Below are positions 13,735 through 20,152 of a stretch of 31,874 nucleotides of DNA, piece by piece. Under the pieces are notes generated by a model. The model saw only the letters and a list, made by a program, of their open reading frames with translations. It was not told where the DNA came from and searched no databases. This stretch comes from a virus. The DNA lies in IMG/VR virus record IMGVR_UViG_3300020156_000068, positions 1 through 31,874 of that record; one strand, 5' to 3'. The position numbers and the translations under genes were made by a program. The stretch's first letter is position 1, and each line of letters starts with the position of its first letter.

Positions 13735-16026
13735 TTACAACTTGCCGCTGGGCCGGATTTCGTCATCATCGTCGTCATCCGGTTCGTCTGGTGGCGGAGG
13801 CAGTGTTTTTTCATCCGGCTTATACGTGTACTTCGCCGCCACGATCTCTCGTGTACGCCTCTGTTCCTCTGATGTAAGTCCTTGCCTCTCGTCTATGACA
13901 AAGTAGGGGATAGGAGCATTCACCGGACTGGTCACGTCTCTGGCTGAAATTTTAAACGTCTGCTTCGGCAAGCCACGTAATAGATCGGGGTCAAGGTTCA
14001 TATAGCGGCCTACCGTGATAGCGTCTTCGTTGGTGGGTCGAACCAGGAGGATACCGCACGATAACAGAGCGTCCTTCACGGTGTCGTCCGTGATGTTTTT
14101 GAGCCGCTGGGTAGCGAAGGTCAAAGCCAGTCGAGACTTCCGCACGTCGTTTATCATACTGTTTACTTGCGGGTCGTTGTCGAAAAACTCCTGCATCTCG
14201 TCAATGTAGAAATAGACAGGCTTACGGGCCTGTATTTGTGTCTTATCCCGTGCCTTCATCGCCAGCCGAACTAGAGCCATCATTAAGCGGCCGAAAACCG
14301 CCGTACCCTCTTTGCCTAAAAGCGTCCGATCACAGTGAATGAGGATGAAAGAGCCTTTTTCCAGTAGCGAATGGAAATCCAGCTTGCAGTCCGGTGCGTT
14401 CACCATTGGCGCAAAGGTCTCGTTCTGCACTACCGCTTGAACCCGCCACAACAGCTCCTCATCCAAGACCTTTTTTAGTTTCGGAAACGTGTCTTGGAAA
14501 AAATCCTGAGAACCTTTTGCAAGCGTGGCAACGTACTCCTGATACGGCTCCACGCTGGCTGTTTTCATAATGTCGTAAAGCGTCTGCAAACTAGAGTTCG
14601 GAATCGCCATACACAGTCGGACACAATGACCGAAAACCAAGCTCTGTCTTTTGGAAAAAGCGGAGCCTTCTTTTACCGCCGAGAATACGTCTGTCAGTAG
14701 CTCAATCGCTTGGGTGGTCAGCTCGGCACGATCATCCCCCGTGGCGTTCTTAATTCTCCGGCGGCCGTACTCAAAGGGATTGAGGGCTATTGGGTTCACA
14801 GTAGAGGGCTTGATGATAACAAGCCGATCAAGAAAGCGGCCATTATCAGGGTGGAAGTGGGGATGTTTCAGCCAGCTCTCCAAAAAATCGCCGTTGTGAT
14901 CCATAGCGATGATGGACACATTTCGTGACAGATAACCAAGATCGTTGTCGATGAGGTAGTTAAGAAGGGTTGATTTACCGGATCTTGGCGGAGCTAGAAT
15001 AAACGTGCTTTCAAACCTCACTTCACCGTCTCGTATCTGCGGCAGTTCATCAATGAAGTTGGCGAAAGGAGTATGATGTAAAAAATGTCTCTTCTGGTTC
15101 TCTAGCTGCTTTGCTTTGTCGCTAGCCGCTAAAGTTTTTAGAATCTCATCAATCCTGCTACCAAGCAGTGAGTATTCAAAATCGTCTTTGGTCTTTCTTT
15201 GTTTTTCCAAGAACCTGTCCACCTCCTTTCGTTTAGATTCGTATTCCTTTTCCGGCAGAATCCGGCCGATTGCCTTAGCCTTGTAAGACCACGGTAAGAT
15301 CGGCACCAGATTTTCGTAAAGCTGGTTTAACGCCTTGAGCATCTTAGAGGTGACGGGTAGCAATGGAAAAGGTGGAAATCCGTCAGGCTTAGGCAGGTTT
15401 TCAACCAGTGTCTTGTATTCTTCATATAACTTGTACTTAACCTGACCAATGTTAAGAAACGTCTGCCGTTCTCGGCGGGCGAGTATGAGCTGATCTTCAG
15501 TAGGAGTGAGACGATCAGCTTCATAACACGCTACTATTTCTTGGGCGGCCTTCAAGTATTCCGCTTTCGCGGCATCGGGAAGTGATGGTTTGTGGTTTAG
15601 TATCCAATCTACATACTGCTCCTCCACTGGAGGGGTTAACTCGTCCTCTTTCGGGGCTTCCGGTTCTATACCCTTCCATTCCGGTCTTCTACATCGGAAA
15701 ACTAGATAACCGATAGGAAATATCATCAAGAAATACCCAGACCAGAACAATGCCTTTGCTGGTTCTATTTTTTTCTCGTTCGCAAACACGCCGAAAATCA
15801 GAAACACCGACATCAGCGCGAAGGCTGAGAAAAAATGCAAGACGTGACGCCTCTGCCACGCCGTACCGTCTAACGAACGATGTAATTCAAGCAGTAACCA
15901 GCCAGACAGAAAAACACCAAAAAAAGGAACCAAAACGACAACTGCTACTACTCCGGCAAAAGGGCCAGTGATCAGAAGGAACAGCAGAAAAGATGCTACA
16001 TAAGGTGTCAGCAGGATGTACGGCAT
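13735..16026 (-). CDS. VirD4/TraG-like membrane ATPase (HerA-FtsK superfamily)
   Basis: This 763-residue protein has several transmembrane segments in about residues 1-115 (SFLLFLLITGPFAGVVAVVV, FFSAFALMSVFLIFGVFA, FWSGYFLMIFPIGYLVF). A charged linker follows, then an ATPase domain: Walker A LAPPRSGKSTLLNYL (about residues 341-355), Walker B PVYFYIDEMQEFF (about 600-612), and FATQRLKN as the sensor or Q motif. The acidic tail is PPPPDEPDDDDDDE. This layout is that of type IV coupling proteins that pump DNA through a conjugative channel. It sits four genes from nothing else conjugative: no VirB4, pilin or MOB relaxase is in the window. It might move DNA, or use a host channel. Confidence 0.8.
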   Translation of the reverse strand: MPYILLTPYVASFLLFLLITGPFAGVVAVVVLVPFFGVFLSGWLLLELHRSLDGTAWQRRHVLHFFSAFALMSVFLIFGVFANEKKIEPAKALFWSGYFLMIFPIGYLVFRCRRPEWKGIEPEAPKEDELTPPVEEQYVDWILNHKPSLPDAAKAEYLKAAQEIVACYEADRLTPTEDQLILARRERQTFLNIGQVKYKLYEEYKTLVENLPKPDGFPPFPLLPVTSKMLKALNQLYENLVPILPWSYKAKAIGRILPEKEYESKRKEVDRFLEKQRKTKDDFEYSLLGSRIDEILKTLAASDKAKQLENQKRHFLHHTPFANFIDELPQIRDGEVRFESTFILAPPRSGKSTLLNYLIDNDLGYLSRNVSIIAMDHNGDFLESWLKHPHFHPDNGRFLDRLVIIKPSTVNPIALNPFEYGRRRIKNATGDDRAELTTQAIELLTDVFSAVKEGSAFSKRQSLVFGHCVRLCMAIPNSSLQTLYDIMKTASVEPYQEYVATLAKGSQDFFQDTFPKLKKVLDEELLWRVQAVVQNETFAPMVNAPDCKLDFHSLLEKGSFILIHCDRTLLGKEGTAVFGRLMMALVRLAMKARDKTQIQARKPVYFYIDEMQEFFDNDPQVNSMINDVRKSRLALTFATQRLKNITDDTVKDALLSCGILLVRPTNEDAITVGRYMNLDPDLLRGLPKQTFKISARDVTSPVNAPIPYFVIDERQGLTSEEQRRTREIVAAKYTYKPDEKTLPPPPDEPDDDDDDEIRPSGKL

Positions 16027-16028
16027 TG

Positions 16029-16154
16029 TTAGCGCCTACGTCGCTTTCTTAAACCCTCTCTTTTGTCGTACCACTTCGCCCAGAGAATATAGGCGAGAAT
16101 AAACACCGCCGTTCCAATGACGGAGAACAAAAATGCTATCCAGAAACCTTCCAT
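16029..16154 (-). CDS. 41-residue single-span membrane protein
   Basis: AGGGGGAG lies just before ATG 16154. The product is MEGFWIAFLFSVIGTAVFIL followed by AYILWAKWYDKREGLRKRRR and R: one transmembrane helix then a strongly basic tail, so the C-terminus should be cytoplasmic. It fills the gap between the two ATPase genes (stop two bases before the next ATG), which argues for a small partner of the membrane ATPase. Confidence 0.65.
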   Translation of the reverse strand: MEGFWIAFLFSVIGTAVFILAYILWAKWYDKREGLRKRRRR

Positions 16155-16162
16155 CACTCCCC

Positions 16163-17308
16163 CTAGAGCGCCGCGATCTCACGCTCCACTTTCACGCGTG
16201 GTCTACCATAACGCCGCCTAGACTGTGCCACAAGCGTCTTTCTCCGTTTGGCACTTCCCCTCGGCAGTGGCTTGGTTAGGGACTTTGCTTCGATCAGGCT
16301 TTTCACCTTGTTGTCGTAAAATACCGCTTCAAACGCTCCCAGCTCGTGCAGGGCCACGGTGTTATCGGCGGGCAGAGAATTACGCAGATAGGCGCTGTCC
16401 TCGATGCCACAGCGAAAGGTAATTCTCCGGTCACAGGAGCCGATCAGGGCGCTTTTCAGTTCCGGTGAGAGCTGGGCCAGATATTGATTAGCCACGGTGA
16501 CGTGAAGGTTGTGCCGCTTGCTGTCGGACAGTAGATGCCGAAGAATTGGTGTATCAAAGTGTTGCACGTCATCTATGAAGACGTGAAAGGGAAAGATACC
16601 TTTGCGCTCGTAGGCGACGGATAAAAGGTACGCCAGAAAGAGAGAACCGAACAGCGTGGTTTTCTGCCCTAGCTGGCCCTGGGGCAGTTTAAGAACGATT
16701 ACCGCACGCTCGAACATCAGGCGTCTAAGATCAAAGCTGGTGACGCTCTGGCCGATGATATTACGGATGCGGGGGTCTTCCGAGAACTCCCCTGCCTTGT
16801 TTTCGGTGGACTGAATGAGCAGCTCCCAATCCTTTTCCTTTTTGGCGTTCCAGTGTTGCCATTTTCTTTTAAGGATAGGGTCAGAGACATATTCAAGGAC
16901 ACGCTCCCGAAACGCCTTGTCCGTTAGCATAGGCTCGATGTGTAGAAGGCTGGCACCAGGAAATTCCAAAAGTGCGGCCAGCGTGTTGTACAGCGTGCGG
17001 TCAAGAACCGGCGTTGCAATCGTGTCGTACTTCCAAATTGCTTTTACAGTAGAGAGGATTAAGGACGCCAATAGTGGCTTGTTACGGACATCGTAAAGGA
17101 CATTAAAACCAACTGGATAATCAACGTCAGTCGGGTCAATAATTAAAACCTCCTTCTCTTTGGGAATGTGTGAAAGAAAGGTATCGGCGGCATCCCCATT
17201 GGGGTCAACGAAAAGAACGCCGCCGGTTTCCAGAGCTTCAAGAGAATGCTGAATAAGCAGGGTTGATTTGCCCTGCCCGCCGAATACGTGGGTGTTCATT
17301 AAGGCCAA
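16163..17308 (-). CDS. Second VirD4/TraD-like ATPase, N-terminus uncertain
   Basis: This 381-residue frame opens at a TTG only eight codons before Walker A (GGQGKSTLLIQ). Walker B is FHVFIDDVQHF (about residues 238-248), and VTVANQYLAQL is the conserved Gln motif. It has no membrane segment. Upstream in-frame codons from 17362 read PIGHASRTRDRHYAALALMN, the conserved lead-in to Walker A in this family, but no ATG/GTG/TTG lies there. An out-of-frame ATG at 17363 joins this frame if one C of a CCC run (17351-17353) is removed, so the true start is probably 17363 with an indel or a frameshift. It likely works with the membrane ATPase. Confidence 0.75.
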   Translation of the reverse strand: MALMNTHVFGGQGKSTLLIQHSLEALETGGVLFVDPNGDAADTFLSHIPKEKEVLIIDPTDVDYPVGFNVLYDVRNKPLLASLILSTVKAIWKYDTIATPVLDRTLYNTLAALLEFPGASLLHIEPMLTDKAFRERVLEYVSDPILKRKWQHWNAKKEKDWELLIQSTENKAGEFSEDPRIRNIIGQSVTSFDLRRLMFERAVIVLKLPQGQLGQKTTLFGSLFLAYLLSVAYERKGIFPFHVFIDDVQHFDTPILRHLLSDSKRHNLHVTVANQYLAQLSPELKSALIGSCDRRITFRCGIEDSAYLRNSLPADNTVALHELGAFEAVFYDNKVKSLIEAKSLTKPLPRGSAKRRKTLVAQSRRRYGRPRVKVEREIAAL

Positions 17309-17382
17309 CGCCGCATAATGCCTGTCTCTTGTCCGTGAGGCGTGGCCGATGGGACGCTGGCATCAAGGAACCGCCTAGACCT

Positions 17383-17388
17383 ATTGTA
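17383..17388 (-). promoter_or_regulatory. Possible -10 TACAAT upstream of ATPase gene
   Basis: Minus-strand TACAAT would start transcription near 17376, about 13 bases before ATG 17363. No TG extension is present, so it is weaker than the promoter at 17768. Confidence 0.35.
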
Positions 17389-17490
17389 CCGCGAAAAATG
17401 TTCACGATTTGTTCTGCCGCAAGAAAACGCCCTCACAGCGCGGCGCTAGAACCATTAATCTAACGACGCTGTGTGGGGGAGCTTTGGTCA

Positions 17491-17678
17491 TTTGTTGAAA
17501 TGTGGAAGGCAAGGATTTGACGAGGCCGTCACCATAAATGGTGAGTGCAACTCGTATAGTCACCTTGCAAGAGTGTTTTTCACGGTACTCTCGCTCACCA
17601 GAGGGGATATACCGACCCCCTGCGGGAATCGAACCCGCCTAGCGTCTACCTATTCCGCCACTTCCACATTTCAACAAA
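17491..17678 (-). ncRNA. tRNA-Leu-derived structured RNA
   Basis: A perfect 18-bp helix (17661-17678 with 17491-17508) closes the element on the minus strand. Next to its inner end is TGGCGGAATAGGTAGACGC, a near-perfect tRNA-Leu D-arm, then GCGGG-TTCGATT-CCCGC, a perfect T-arm-type hairpin, placed where an anticodon arm should be. About 110 nt follow with AGGGG/CCCCT, GCGAGAGT/ACTCTTGC inside GGTGAG/CTCACC, and CACCA/TGGTG hairpins. In tRNA the T-arm would adjoin the acceptor; here it does not. It therefore looks like a tRNA-derived RNA with a new role. No terminator separates it from the ATPase gene. Confidence 0.6.
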
Positions 17679-17682
17679 CCAC

Positions 17683-17759
17683 CTGTCATCCAGTACGCCA
17701 TTCGGAAGAATGGTAGGAACATATTGGCGCCTGTCTCTGACGGGCGTACTGGATGACAG
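17683..17759 (-). ncRNA. 17-bp leader hairpin
   Basis: Arms 17743-17759 and 17683-17699 are perfectly complementary over 17 bp, with a 43-nt terminal region that includes a small ATTC/GAAT hairpin. It begins two bases after the predicted start of the TGCTATAAT transcript and is followed four bases later by the tRNA-Leu-derived element. Confidence 0.6.
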
Positions 17760-17767
17760 CTAGGTCC

Positions 17768-17776
17768 ATTATAGCA
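17768..17776 (-). promoter_or_regulatory. Extended -10 promoter TGCTATAAT
   Basis: Minus-strand TGCTATAAT predicts a start near 17761, right at the 17-bp hairpin. It lies between a terminator (17788-17817) and the two structured RNAs, so it marks the start of the RNA/ATPase transcript. Confidence 0.75.
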
Positions 17777-17787
17777 TAAGGCGAGAA

Positions 17788-17817
17788 AGCAAAAAGCCGA
17801 CTGTGGTAGTCGGCTTT
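17788..17817 (-). terminator. Intrinsic terminator of the zinc-ribbon operon
   Basis: A perfect 10-bp stem (AAAGCCGACT/AGTCGGCTTT, 17793-17802 with 17808-17817) with a 5-nt loop is followed on the minus strand by TTTTTGCTTT. Confidence 0.85.
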
Positions 17818-17828
17818 CTCTTTTTCTG

Positions 17829-17942
17829 TTAAGCGGTGTAGTCACATTTAGCGCTGGAGCAGGACATATAGTATTGGTCTATGGGGCTTCCGCAATCCGG
17901 ACAAACTGTGTTCCACGCTCTAAATTTGATTTCTCGGTTCAT
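17829..17942 (-). CDS. 37-residue mini YopX/zinc-ribbon protein
   Basis: The frame starts MNREIKFRAWNTVCPDCGSP and ends in SAKCDYTA. REIKFRAWN is the N-terminal signature of YopX-family proteins, as in two longer genes here (24795, 25778). It is followed at once by a four-Cys ribbon (CPDC and C..SAKC) instead of the YopX body. It is either a natural mini-protein or a fusion remnant. Its ATG overlaps the upstream stop (ATGA), and a terminator follows. Confidence 0.6.
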   Translation of the reverse strand: MNREIKFRAWNTVCPDCGSPIDQYYMSCSSAKCDYTA

Positions 17943-18109
17943 ATTTGAAGGCTAATACTTTTATCGGTTACTTCTATCCGTGCGATCTCGTCTTGGTCAT
18001 AGGGCAGGTTGGTATAACCCGCTACCGTCTTTTCCGCTTCCTCGGCAGAGGACGCCTCTACATAGAACTCCCAAGGAACGATGTGTACTGTGACTTTGTA
18101 GGACTTCAT
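17939..18109 (-). CDS. 56-residue small protein
   Basis: The product reads MKSYKVTVHIVPWEFYVEAS, then SAEEAEKTVAGYTNLPYDQD, then EIARIEVTDKSISLQI. A beta strand, a helix with SAEEAEK and further strands resemble small alpha/beta folds common in phage accessory genes. It overlaps the next gene by four bases. Not recognised. Confidence 0.6.
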   Translation of the reverse strand: MKSYKVTVHIVPWEFYVEASSAEEAEKTVAGYTNLPYDQDEIARIEVTDKSISLQI

Positions 18110-18125
18110 ACTTTGTTGGTGTCAG

Positions 18126-18380
18126 TTAAACGAGTGCTGGCGTGCCATAACCGCACTCCAAACACATCAAGGTTTCTACTAAATTTGTGCCGTCTACATC
18201 GAGCATACGAGAGTGAAGTTCCGCGTCACAATGGGGGCAAGTTATCTTCGCCACGTTGTCCATCCACTCTTTCACCAGAGCGAAAGCCTCCCGTGTGTCC
18301 TCTTGGTATGTAGCGTGCAAAACGTACCGCTCTATTTTCGACATAAGCAGTTGCATTGCTTCGTAGGTTTGCTTTTCCAT
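18126..18380 (-). CDS. 84-residue zinc-ribbon protein
   Basis: An N-terminal helical part (residues 1-45) is followed by a CPHC...CLEC zinc ribbon (ITCPHCDAELHSRM and TLMCLECGYG). It lies in a four-gene operon between a winged-helix gene and two tiny genes. A regulatory or nucleic-acid-binding role is likely but unproven. Confidence 0.65.
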   Translation of the reverse strand: MEKQTYEAMQLLMSKIERYVLHATYQEDTREAFALVKEWMDNVAKITCPHCDAELHSRMLDVDGTNLVETLMCLECGYGTPALV

Positions 18381-18384
18381 AGAG

Positions 18385-18606
18385 CTATAGAAGTGAGATT
18401 ATTCCTATACCTTTGTCGGCGAACTTGAATGTTCGGCCCGCGCGGATTTCCCTGTAAACAACTCCTCTTAGTCCTTCTTTCCAGAACTCGGAAGTCTTAG
18501 CACCTTTTCGGTATTTTCCAATATTCTCGTAGATGTCTGACCAAGTAGCGGAGCCGCCACGGTCGGAGAGCAGACGAACAATCGCCTGCACTTTTGTCGT
18601 TTTCAT
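18385..18606 (-). CDS. 73-residue winged-helix protein
   Basis: The sequence MKTTKVQAIVRLLSDRGGSA then TWSDIYENIGKYRKGAKTSE then FWKEGLRGVVYREIRAGRTF ends in FADKGIGIISLL. Helix, turn, helix and a beta wing ending in FKFADKGIG resemble HARE-HTH or HB1-type winged helices. It is the first gene of the operon ending at 17829. A possible -35 TTGACA lies at about 18697-18702. Confidence 0.6.
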   Translation of the reverse strand: MKTTKVQAIVRLLSDRGGSATWSDIYENIGKYRKGAKTSEFWKEGLRGVVYREIRAGRTFKFADKGIGIISLL

Positions 18607-18724
18607 ATTCAGTTTTGAATGAGCTTATAAAGTAGCGAAAAGATTTAATGGTGTATCACTTCACTACTTCAACCAGTCTATCAAGCGATAGCGAACTGTC
18701 AAGAATATGGCCGTGTTAAGCCAT

Positions 18725-18955
18725 TTAAGACACGGTTTGTCCAATCGTGTCCTTTAGAACCGCGATAGCGGAAAGTTCAGCCTTCACAAGCGGTGCAAAC
18801 ACTCTGTCCGGCAAAGTGTATGCGTGGTTTGGCTTTCGGTGCGTTGACGGCCGGTAAATCGAAGGCGAAGGCGTTTTGGTCTTTAGCTGATTTCTCGATT
18901 TTTGTGTCCATTTTGGAATTTTAGAATTTTTCTCAGTTTGGCGATTTTCTCGCAC
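18725..18955 (-). CDS. Doubtful small gene downstream of a good promoter
   Basis: A GTG-started 76-codon frame has a low-complexity N-terminus and a more protein-like end (HAYTLPDRVFAPLVKAELSA). A second frame from ATG 18911 gives about 44 residues (MDTKIEKSAKDQNAFAFDLP). A strong extended -10 (18965-18973) lies just upstream, so the stretch is probably transcribed, but which frame is used, if any, is unclear. A copy of the GCGATAGCG repeat lies inside it. Confidence 0.3.
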   Translation of the reverse strand: MRENRQTEKNSKIPKWTQKSRNQLKTKTPSPSIYRPSTHRKPNHAYTLPDRVFAPLVKAELSAIAVLKDTIGQTVS

Positions 18956-18964
18956 TGTTTTGGA

Positions 18965-18973
18965 ATTGTAGCA
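18965..18973 (-). promoter_or_regulatory. Extended -10 promoter TGCTACAAT
   Basis: Minus-strand TGCTACAAT, identical to the one at 19721-19729, would start a transcript near 18958. Confidence 0.55.
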
Positions 18974-19014
18974 CGGTGAATGGTTGTCGGTAGCATAGGG
19001 CGGTAGGTAGTGTA

Positions 19015-19138
19015 TCCGCTCGGCGTAGAGCCGACTTCCTTCTGTCTGATCGGCAAGCGGTAGCGCCGCCGACGTTAGCTTTAAGACTGATAAGGAAGAA
19101 AGTCAGAGAGAAGGAAGTCGGCTGTTAAGACGAGCGGA
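19015..19138. ncRNA. Long two-part helix element
   Basis: Two stacked perfect helices, TCCGCTCG/CGAGCGGA (19015-19022 with 19131-19138) and a 15-bp stem (19029-19043 with 19109-19123), close a 65-nt region. That region has further small hairpins (GCGG/CCGC; GACT/AGTC). Orientation is not clear. With no reading frame, it looks like another stable RNA or a cruciform DNA site. Confidence 0.5.
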
Positions 19139-19231
19139 AAGGTATTGGAAAGGTTAAACAAAATAGCGATAGCGGTGTTCGTTCATAAGGGCATAGGCGA
19201 TAGCGGCGTCAACGAACACGTTTGGACAAAG

Positions 19232-19256
19232 AAAAAGCCCGCTGGTAATGCGGGCT
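19232..19256 (-). terminator. Intrinsic terminator of the coiled-coil/wHTH gene
   Basis: The 7-bp stem AGCCCGC/GCGGGCT (19236-19242 with 19250-19256) is followed on the minus strand by T5. Confidence 0.8.
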
Positions 19257-19274
19257 GGGTAGGATTGTGTCTGG

Positions 19275-19688
19275 TCAGGCGGCTATGTAAAGGCCGTCTT
19301 TATCAGCGATCTTGTTCTGCTTCTTGAGGGCAGATAGAGCGTTGGCAACGGATTGTGCGCCGGACTTATCATCGCTGCCAATGCCGAGTTTGGCGCGAAT
19401 ATCTGCCGGTGAGATGCCGTCAGTAGTGGCCTTGATAGCGTCCAGCACTTCGTCACGGATGCCGGAGCGACGGGTGCCAGTGGAAGGGGTGCGGGGAGTG
19501 GATGCCTTGCCCTGCTTGCCTTCTACCAGCCGGTAGTCGTAGCCGAGTGCGTTTAGTTCTTCGAGTGCCTTGTTGACGTTGGCGAGGGCTTCGGCCTTGG
19601 CTGATTCCTGGAGCTTGGCCTTGCGCTCACGGATGCGGGCTTCTTCGGCTTCAAGCTCTTTTAGTTCTTCTGCAATGTTCTTTGCCAC
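19275..19688 (-). CDS. Coiled-coil plus winged-helix DNA-binding protein
   Basis: This 137-residue protein starts at GTG 19688 with AGGAGG five bases upstream. An N-terminal coiled coil (IAEELKELEAEEARIRERKA) is followed by a basic Ser/Thr-rich linker (KASTPRTPSTGTRRSGIRDE) and a C-terminal winged helix (DAIKATTDGISPADIRAKLG to DKDGLYIAA). The layout, oligomerisation coil then linker then small DNA-binding domain, resembles H-NS/Lsr2-like silencers in organisation, not by clear homology. It has its own promoter (19721-19729) and terminator, so it is independently expressed near the integration module. Confidence 0.7.
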   Translation of the reverse strand: MAKNIAEELKELEAEEARIRERKAKLQESAKAEALANVNKALEELNALGYDYRLVEGKQGKASTPRTPSTGTRRSGIRDEVLDAIKATTDGISPADIRAKLGIGSDDKSGAQSVANALSALKKQNKIADKDGLYIAA

Positions 19689-19720
19689 GGTAGCCTCCTA
19701 GGGTGCGGGGTTCTGTGGTT

Positions 19721-19729
19721 ATTGTAGCA
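19721..19729 (-). promoter_or_regulatory. Extended -10 promoter TGCTACAAT
   Basis: Minus-strand TGCTACAAT predicts a start near 19714, giving a short leader before the GTG at 19688. Confidence 0.65.
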
Positions 19730-19783
19730 TTGTGGAAAAGTAAATAGGGTAGGCGGCGGGTTGGAACCGCCGCCCGCTTCCGG

Positions 19784-20107
19784 CTACCGTTGGGCGAGCT
19801 TGCGCTGTTCCATCGGCTTGTCAGGAGCGTACCAGTCTTCGCTCACGCTTAGACCGAGGGCCTCTAAGTATGCGAGGACTTCAGTTACTACCCACACCTT
19901 TGGCGAGCTGGGATAGTGTCCGAGCTTCCGGCACTTTGGAAAGGGCCGAGGGTTGGGTTCAACCCATTCCCTATAGGTTCCTTTGCGCGGAGAACCAGTA
20001 GTTCGCAACACGGTCGTCAGCATCATCCGGTCTGTATGGGATTTGCTGTAAGGCCATCCCATCTTCTTTAGGCCACTAAAGTCCACAAGCAGGGGTCTGA
20101 TTGACAT
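19784..20107 (-). CDS. AlpA/excisionase-like helix-turn-helix protein
   Basis: GGGAGA six bases before ATG 20107 selects this start over one 11 codons upstream, giving 107 residues. The pattern LLVDFSGLKKMGWPYSKSHT, then PFPKCRKLGHYPSSPKVWVV followed by TEVLAYLEALG, is that of AlpA-type MerR-like domains: a strand-turn-helix, then a P-x-P-x-K-x-G wing, then a helix. Such proteins act as recombination directionality factors or regulators of neighbouring integrases. It lies immediately downstream of the integrase, in the same orientation. Confidence 0.65.
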   Translation of the reverse strand: MSIRPLLVDFSGLKKMGWPYSKSHTDRMMLTTVLRTTGSPRKGTYREWVEPNPRPFPKCRKLGHYPSSPKVWVVTEVLAYLEALGLSVSEDWYAPDKPMEQRKLAQR

Positions 20108-20152
20108 TGCACTTCTCCCGATGCTGGGAGCATTGCGCAACGCCGCCAGTGG

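Larger units (their letters stand above)
18685..19205 (+). repeat. Four dispersed copies of GCGATAGCG
   Basis: Copies lie at 18685-18693, 18762-18770, 19166-19174 and 19197-19205, all in the same orientation; one further copy lies in the integrase gene (21034). The last two flank part of a 9-bp inverted repeat (GTGTTCGTT/AACGAACAC, 19175-19183 with 19211-19219). They could be binding sites for a regulator or a partition protein. Confidence 0.45.

Noticed and set aside
17491-17678. A functional tRNA-Leu or tmRNA
   Set aside because: D-arm and acceptor look right, but the T-arm-like hairpin is in the anticodon position, no anticodon arm or CCA exists, and no tag-peptide frame is present.
19085-19105. 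A hammerhead core or box C/D motif (CTGATAAG...GAA)
   Set aside because: G8 is replaced by A and no capped stems with a cleavage site can be drawn.
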